DNA of 64,000 bases from a virus: positions 1-64,000 of IMG/VR virus record IMGVR_UViG_3300042569_000338; one strand, written 5' to 3'. Positions within the stretch are counted from its first letter, which is position 1; each line of letters opens with the position of its first letter. Shown here piece by piece: positions 63,601-64,000 of the stretch. Under the pieces are notes generated by a model. That model worked only from the letters and a program-made list of their open reading frames with translations, had not been told where the DNA came from and made no database searches. The position numbers and the translations under genes are program-made.

Positions 63601-64000
63601 CAACATGTGTATAATAGTTAGGTAGAGCATCCTCTAGCTTTTTATTAACTTCATCAAGACCTTGATTCAGTTGGTTATTCCACACAGAAGAAAACTTATG
63701 CGTATTAAATATTGCATCACCAGCACCATATACTAATCCTGCAGTACCAGATAAAAATGCTGTACTACCAGTACCTACCATCTTCATAATACCGTTAGCA
63801 AACTTGCTAGCAGTAGATTGACCACGTGCGTATAATTCTTCTGAATCCTCATAAGGTCTACTACTCTTATATCTATCTCCTATATAAATAGAAGAATAAG
63901 GTAATTGAGCAACAGGAACTCTTCCACCAGGAAAACTTACAGGTGTATTATTCCATAAATCTTGAAGAGTTATTTTACCACCTGTTCCTTGTTGAGGTGC
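51638..64000 (-). CDS. Giant virion RNA polymerase-type protein, truncated at the right edge
   Basis: The frame is open to the window edge, so the visible part (about 4,120 codons) is incomplete; the ATG at 63,787 is internal. Numbering from that ATG, HEVFH at residues 1597-1601 is a zincin-type motif. DFDID at 2963-2967 (54,887-54,901), within VEKAGSDFDIDKLSIY, is the metal-binding motif of the crAss-like phage virion RNA polymerase (as in phi14:2 gp66). Upstream GFRIPTQKQNSIDRF and VVPSAL elements match the surrounding conserved region. Gly-rich hydrophobic stretches near residues 85-115 could help cross membranes. It probably enters the cell with DNA and transcribes early genes. Confidence 0.8.
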   Translation of the reverse strand, partial: APQQGTGGKITLQDLWNNTPVSFPGGRVPVAQLPYSSIYIGDRYKSSRPYEDSEELYARGQSTASKFANGIMKMVGTGSTAFLSGTAGLVYGAGDAIFNTHKFSSVWNNQLNQGLDEVNKKLEDALPNYYTHVEQDSEWWQSSNLLTANFFSDKLIKNFGYSLGALAGGMAWSKVLSGIGAINGVVKAGKGLEAVQAVESAMSQVPKLQKLGAFENALSSLAQKYVKSPIASVINNGERVTTAFMGTMGEASMEALQNANSFRKNAIDDYIKQNGYGPSGADLEKIEEFTERVGNFSWGMNVALLTGTNYIQLPKILGSSRKADKLLINEITKDAETGLFSAYKPTTKVGRILSGTKGVAGLLFSPSEAFEEGSQFAIQTGTQDFFNRAYRDPKSTSDFMSDLTGALGNISTYGIEQAFNTKEGIENMLIGGLSGGLQQAGFVGTYKDKEGKTKFGIGKSGEIGERGVFGTGGERAANTDIAVRALNQTKLSDILKDRIKYVGIALNSQKLRQEAIRANDTLAEKDFEHDFVLSYVMPRTKYGREASVQQELSLYQSQATTTEGYNELITSGIANGNESKEQFINRIENLKKISKSVSNLYESLNDRYENAVDEQGKKKYSDYAIDKMVYAAAKINNYDERIPLVNAKLVQNGINTLAVLQSMIGEQAPNAEATKNALDQINNLKSPEGLDVPKELKDTLKGDLIDVMELAERRRKFINEYDAIKESPDDYEDLIDEEEDDNVALIKQLEKNQGDKRARTISKEVEVGKEYSLIDPFRREGSQLQLAPKMTVLSKTLGGEYEVKLPNGETTFLTPNEFKDYKVTDSDNTDQGYADILDTAIDKVLSKAKYNGITIPEGEDKIAYINSLNNSDLARDIQKEFNTQSEAYTKIKAEENAALEDENLADELIEITNPDNTEEIADNENEAGDDSRKPDRVVISGSIASKKIPGYQRSVEFANKFYNIPENVRKNLYAVFVTAKNQAKLIPGLVEYLAGENAADATKIADVEKRREYSFSEELGVKKKEDGKIAGLYVPNQGEPERIVGSSIEDVTKKINAKYNAELAKLGKSKVDINTTIAAVIVEKQPDGTSRLVGADGKILEAGQNPLENAIFQVMPLEGLKWSGEFNDETMFRDDTNKEQYKAIYAKRREKILANEDLVQRGFDVSFGIVQDKIDNTTPVKAAGFVTDSQLEDGAVLTIPTTGVDVLAKGTTSFNKPQGMVFLDQPNGYVRLYTSKLTNKQANAIYDVLLSLSQSMMKNKGITDEAESMINWLRTTLQWGSPKEGKQPGKNSVWFAKDAERKTDRLRLNFGAAKIDMSFKPSVLKQQKDSIIEELLKLNHNVNKKQTEDVNETYTEITGVSTDGKLETKEWQNYQTYLLSSEGRSEEDIPLTTKADAIADSENGINRDGNYFIMKDFEDDEEFAPTPKKTVKKTAAPAARKSGLDTFGFKIASTGDVENVDYRINTDQSVTITDSESNNTVFEKLANDELTLEKFKAKYDELYEEGKFAVTSDELENVDIVKQVAQERIEDSLAQKAAIEEQEAKQQRALAMLQAMDADRGLGEEEEAPEEEVVPEVADKSAARALRNKMLRGNKNYDARVRLNELIKNFKGEDWAKVEEWLNTNLPGLPVTRVKTILRNTNGKQFWGAYKDGAIYVYNNAESGTVYHEVFHAVFEMMTSPKERATLRDEFRRRKGSFVDRPTGETIKYSEATDDQIKEQLPEEFKEYIEDGTVPPKPTEGRSGILGVFQDLIDIIKKFFSRKDVNFYTEELFKKINTGGFRTFSPNANTLSLATKGITDIDELVLTGEYDPSLVTAGLTPDVINDIMQEMTYGTLGTLSAEGKDLFEIENLDKKDLFQKLKANLDKIIYDDLVEMANASVEDGTYTQDDVDPILADAKALRDIITNKWDVITKKFEEEYLSSYSVKFDQNDEDEIRNEEKTGKEGTYSSPDKVDSFRKASAAVKLFLATVPVKNPDGSNRASSIGGVNLVPMGKVYIDILNNVSGAVGIDDMLEKFRLFTQDNPQYKILYSRLTNKLDNNLKLNPFQNIKTDGQLRMIDAFFKTFNLQKPDVKTTYILANGEVSVGDTSLASVADQVASQIEDNIIDAIKDGKFFGFNGKSFVQKRKDLMNVPTGRLEDNIDFMADLGVIFDADEIKKRNLDARFIVITTGIRDSLLEVTATKELNGKTLGINGRLRELGEIQAMIENPDFQTTYFNIDGDQVQSYIGQNLMSDFYNVINSVTNKEQLRSTKFSYLLTDKFSGFSVLMDRIFNSKTGDKKQGANKLLKVGYTGGVINEMTGKDRASGSLLYSERLVEELNLNLKGFYMNLVPGDSSLGWTLALGNSISYAEVLKGNSKIQSIFKGYLDAEIAVSREKRKGLPDVKGRKSTDLRFFKGILGQDLHDKVVKLIQDNKNLTIDEVYDYFTNEDTNVNSIEVAIDKYIETDINARIKNYTTQGLISERQKGVYFIKNIEFKNKTNLNLDQLKNNIKMLSVNYMINNIELHKLIYSDPYLYEDELKRLKNFSSPAQDLISGSKDYNNAQNKISNEDYMKGDIGYTDETKDSLSSVVFDDVDVVEGLPGYKGHVETDGGGIIMMKANRRVRKRAGNWNKYEEKQYRYDVAWEKRDKGLDLSDKEEALLEGDNPKVASAYTPLKPIARGRKANNKKYNDIMLDKFALYVYSYRILKQINPTSNALKMYDKMQKGNVDYGVFRSGRKVGAEKTIALYNANGTFNSTPVAKNEITEVPFGILAIQSDVPSKDDEKVRRGTQVTKLVTLDFLDAGLPSDFMPDDTLEERVAAWKEMTEEQKMKNPTYRMVRHNDNLVKQITDNKYQSLLKQIGYKDGKLNLQSLGKYLRKQVIKGNTNENILKAVDSLIAGNQDIEATPAYQQIVNTLYSIAQNTFAAPKMTGGMKVQISSAMLESVRAEVKEINGKKTYASSVLKFYRNAEGERVCEVMVRKWFKTDMSDEELLKYLNTTDEGKKLLSGVGFRIPTQKQNSIDRFVVAKFLPQEFGDSIVVPSALVEKAGSDFDIDKLSIYLKNVYIDKDGMPRYIPYFGENEAEAKRAISKFLIANKLSKIGTVEVGEDVDEDEEFYGSDVDKFYTKSIENEYIASMEDLISSEQNFARLIKPNSAKLLKDLSKKIVIKKFGKEFDYTNTSNLLNQTFMSTIRDAFVRGKYAIGIAAQAQTNHALNQRDVVIVDHRKYVVPEDASWLGDKKVKFSKYNKFKIGNDVFPLLSRVKDANNEHDISDIIGMFIDGYVDIAKGPWIMELGANPTVAPTWLFLVKIGVPIEEVANFMNQPIINDYLKELQNLGSAFLFSREAINKVRINAKYRVGDSGYTIKDGIIPSGKELSALVGKTALNDKEKLQQAFMLNEFLKYSKMAEHLFRVTQATKFDTANINNPYTIYRMDDAIITNSPSEYSTNLIGSATGNILENSFIGDLRNKYSGIKDVYAQAIVSEKKENAQAIQELLFNRYKRLGDRKFSKLARRIVNNIFDFSVQTLDEYNMAIGDSLVNVNNTAKQIAEFVKQVRDNENHDLHNNLIINSFQYQPSQLEGGADSIKLTGKDNKTYDQNQIIYAFAQLKDYLKANNNYDLYKGLITLSIVQSGLNNSAISFTGFIPYEDFRERYSEPMSRLNTTTIGKFAEVDAFERNNWNNPDVVSFKRPKMVYNEDGFAFSDLKGTITIQHEELQAAMERGEFPQMLNIPVKDRAARKDFLVYTWEVGTAEEKQKLKEAGDFSYIKKGLFKKVYDEQASPSVPLRYGKAKNFIYKQINAWGDGQRANEFYDHARVSQINNGFDPVEFEKADYEIAGYINEDKIQKEIRQGYQTDPTEEELQANFENSLMEDEDNFTYEEEIPEEIVPSQGVQTSDMTPQAIYKLVNRMDDATDATGLALRYIAGGGKIGEESLYKEVTAKRDSRLVPGKQTKQESTLRDFVTKDGPSISEVAHSIWEGLDETLQSKIDDQDIRNELNDVISSTIKRLEAAKTYVDRYATPDDFFRVAAPVKVAEKKLEERKIVINGQAYTERGDNLYKNNELVKNQRVMEIYAVRKEIQSGKIKITTYGDANYFVLSDNKIVSSAKATLGQEAKLSEEIKKMILDKAVKYKKTC

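Noticed and set aside
51638-63787. Complete giant gene starting at the ATG at 63,787
   Set aside because: The frame continues open to the window edge with plausible residues (GGRVPVAQLPYSSIYIGDRY just upstream), so the true start is outside the window.
1-64000. Recoded stop codons as in some crAss-like phages
   Set aside because: Genes end at TAA, TGA and TAG throughout, and no conserved domain crosses an in-frame TAG or TGA that I could find.

Overview
The window looks like about two thirds of a large, AT-rich, lytic tailed phage of a Bacteroidota host, related to the crAss-like phages (Crassvirales). Three things support this. First, an enormous virion-type protein carries the DFDID metal-binding motif known from the crAss-like virion RNA polymerase. 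Second, several upstream regions fit the Bacteroidota promoter consensus (TTTG, about 20 nt, TAnnTTTG). Third, most gene starts have A-rich leaders rather than Shine-Dalgarno sequences. The standard bacterial code is used, since TAA, TAG and TGA all end genes. I see no capsid, portal, terminase or DNA polymerase gene here, so those must lie outside the window. No tRNA genes or CRISPR arrays were seen.

Layout. (A) 1-21,297, plus strand: a tightly packed replication, recombination and nucleotide module. It holds a DnaB-like helicase, SF2 helicase, Sak4-like ATPase, probable SSB, DnaG-type primase, uracil-DNA-glycosylase homologue lacking its catalytic Asp, rIIA- and rIIB-like proteins, two HNH proteins, a PD-(D/E)XK exonuclease, a MazG-like protein, a B12-dependent ribonucleotide reductase, RecA, dUTPase, a metallopeptidase-like lipoprotein, a GroES-like co-chaperonin and a glycosyltransferase. 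(B) 21,444-26,171, minus strand: small proteins including six that begin MAT[VA]KK, plus a ferritin-like protein, a glycosyltransferase and Thr-tailed small proteins. A structured non-coding stretch lies at the 3' end. (C) 26,320-30,390, minus strand: a lysis cassette with a GH19 endolysin, holin-like and spanin-like membrane proteins, DUF2061 and DUF6165. (D) 30,450-36,415, plus strand: a glycan cassette made of a methyltransferase/triple-glycosyltransferase fusion, an APS-kinase-like kinase, an HxGH nucleotidyltransferase, a GT9-like protein and a PAPS-type sulfotransferase. (E) 36,475-46,396, minus strand: a small protein and two giant collagen-like (Gly-Thr-Ser repeat) fibre proteins, one ending in an S74 chaperone domain. 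(F) 46,537-64,000, minus strand: two giant virion proteins carrying a PD-(D/E)XK nuclease, a zincin motif and the RNA polymerase motif. The last gene runs off the right edge.

How it may work together (inference). The giant proteins of F are probably ejected with the genome and transcribe the early genes. Module A replicates and repairs the DNA and supplies dNTPs. E makes Ser/Thr-rich fibres. The convergent cassette D contains a heptosyltransferase-like domain of the family that glycosylates bacterial autotransporters, plus a sulfotransferase, and may decorate those fibres. Hairpin terminators and promoter-like sequences at several module borders support separate transcription units. Two promoter candidates lie inside or on top of terminator hairpins.
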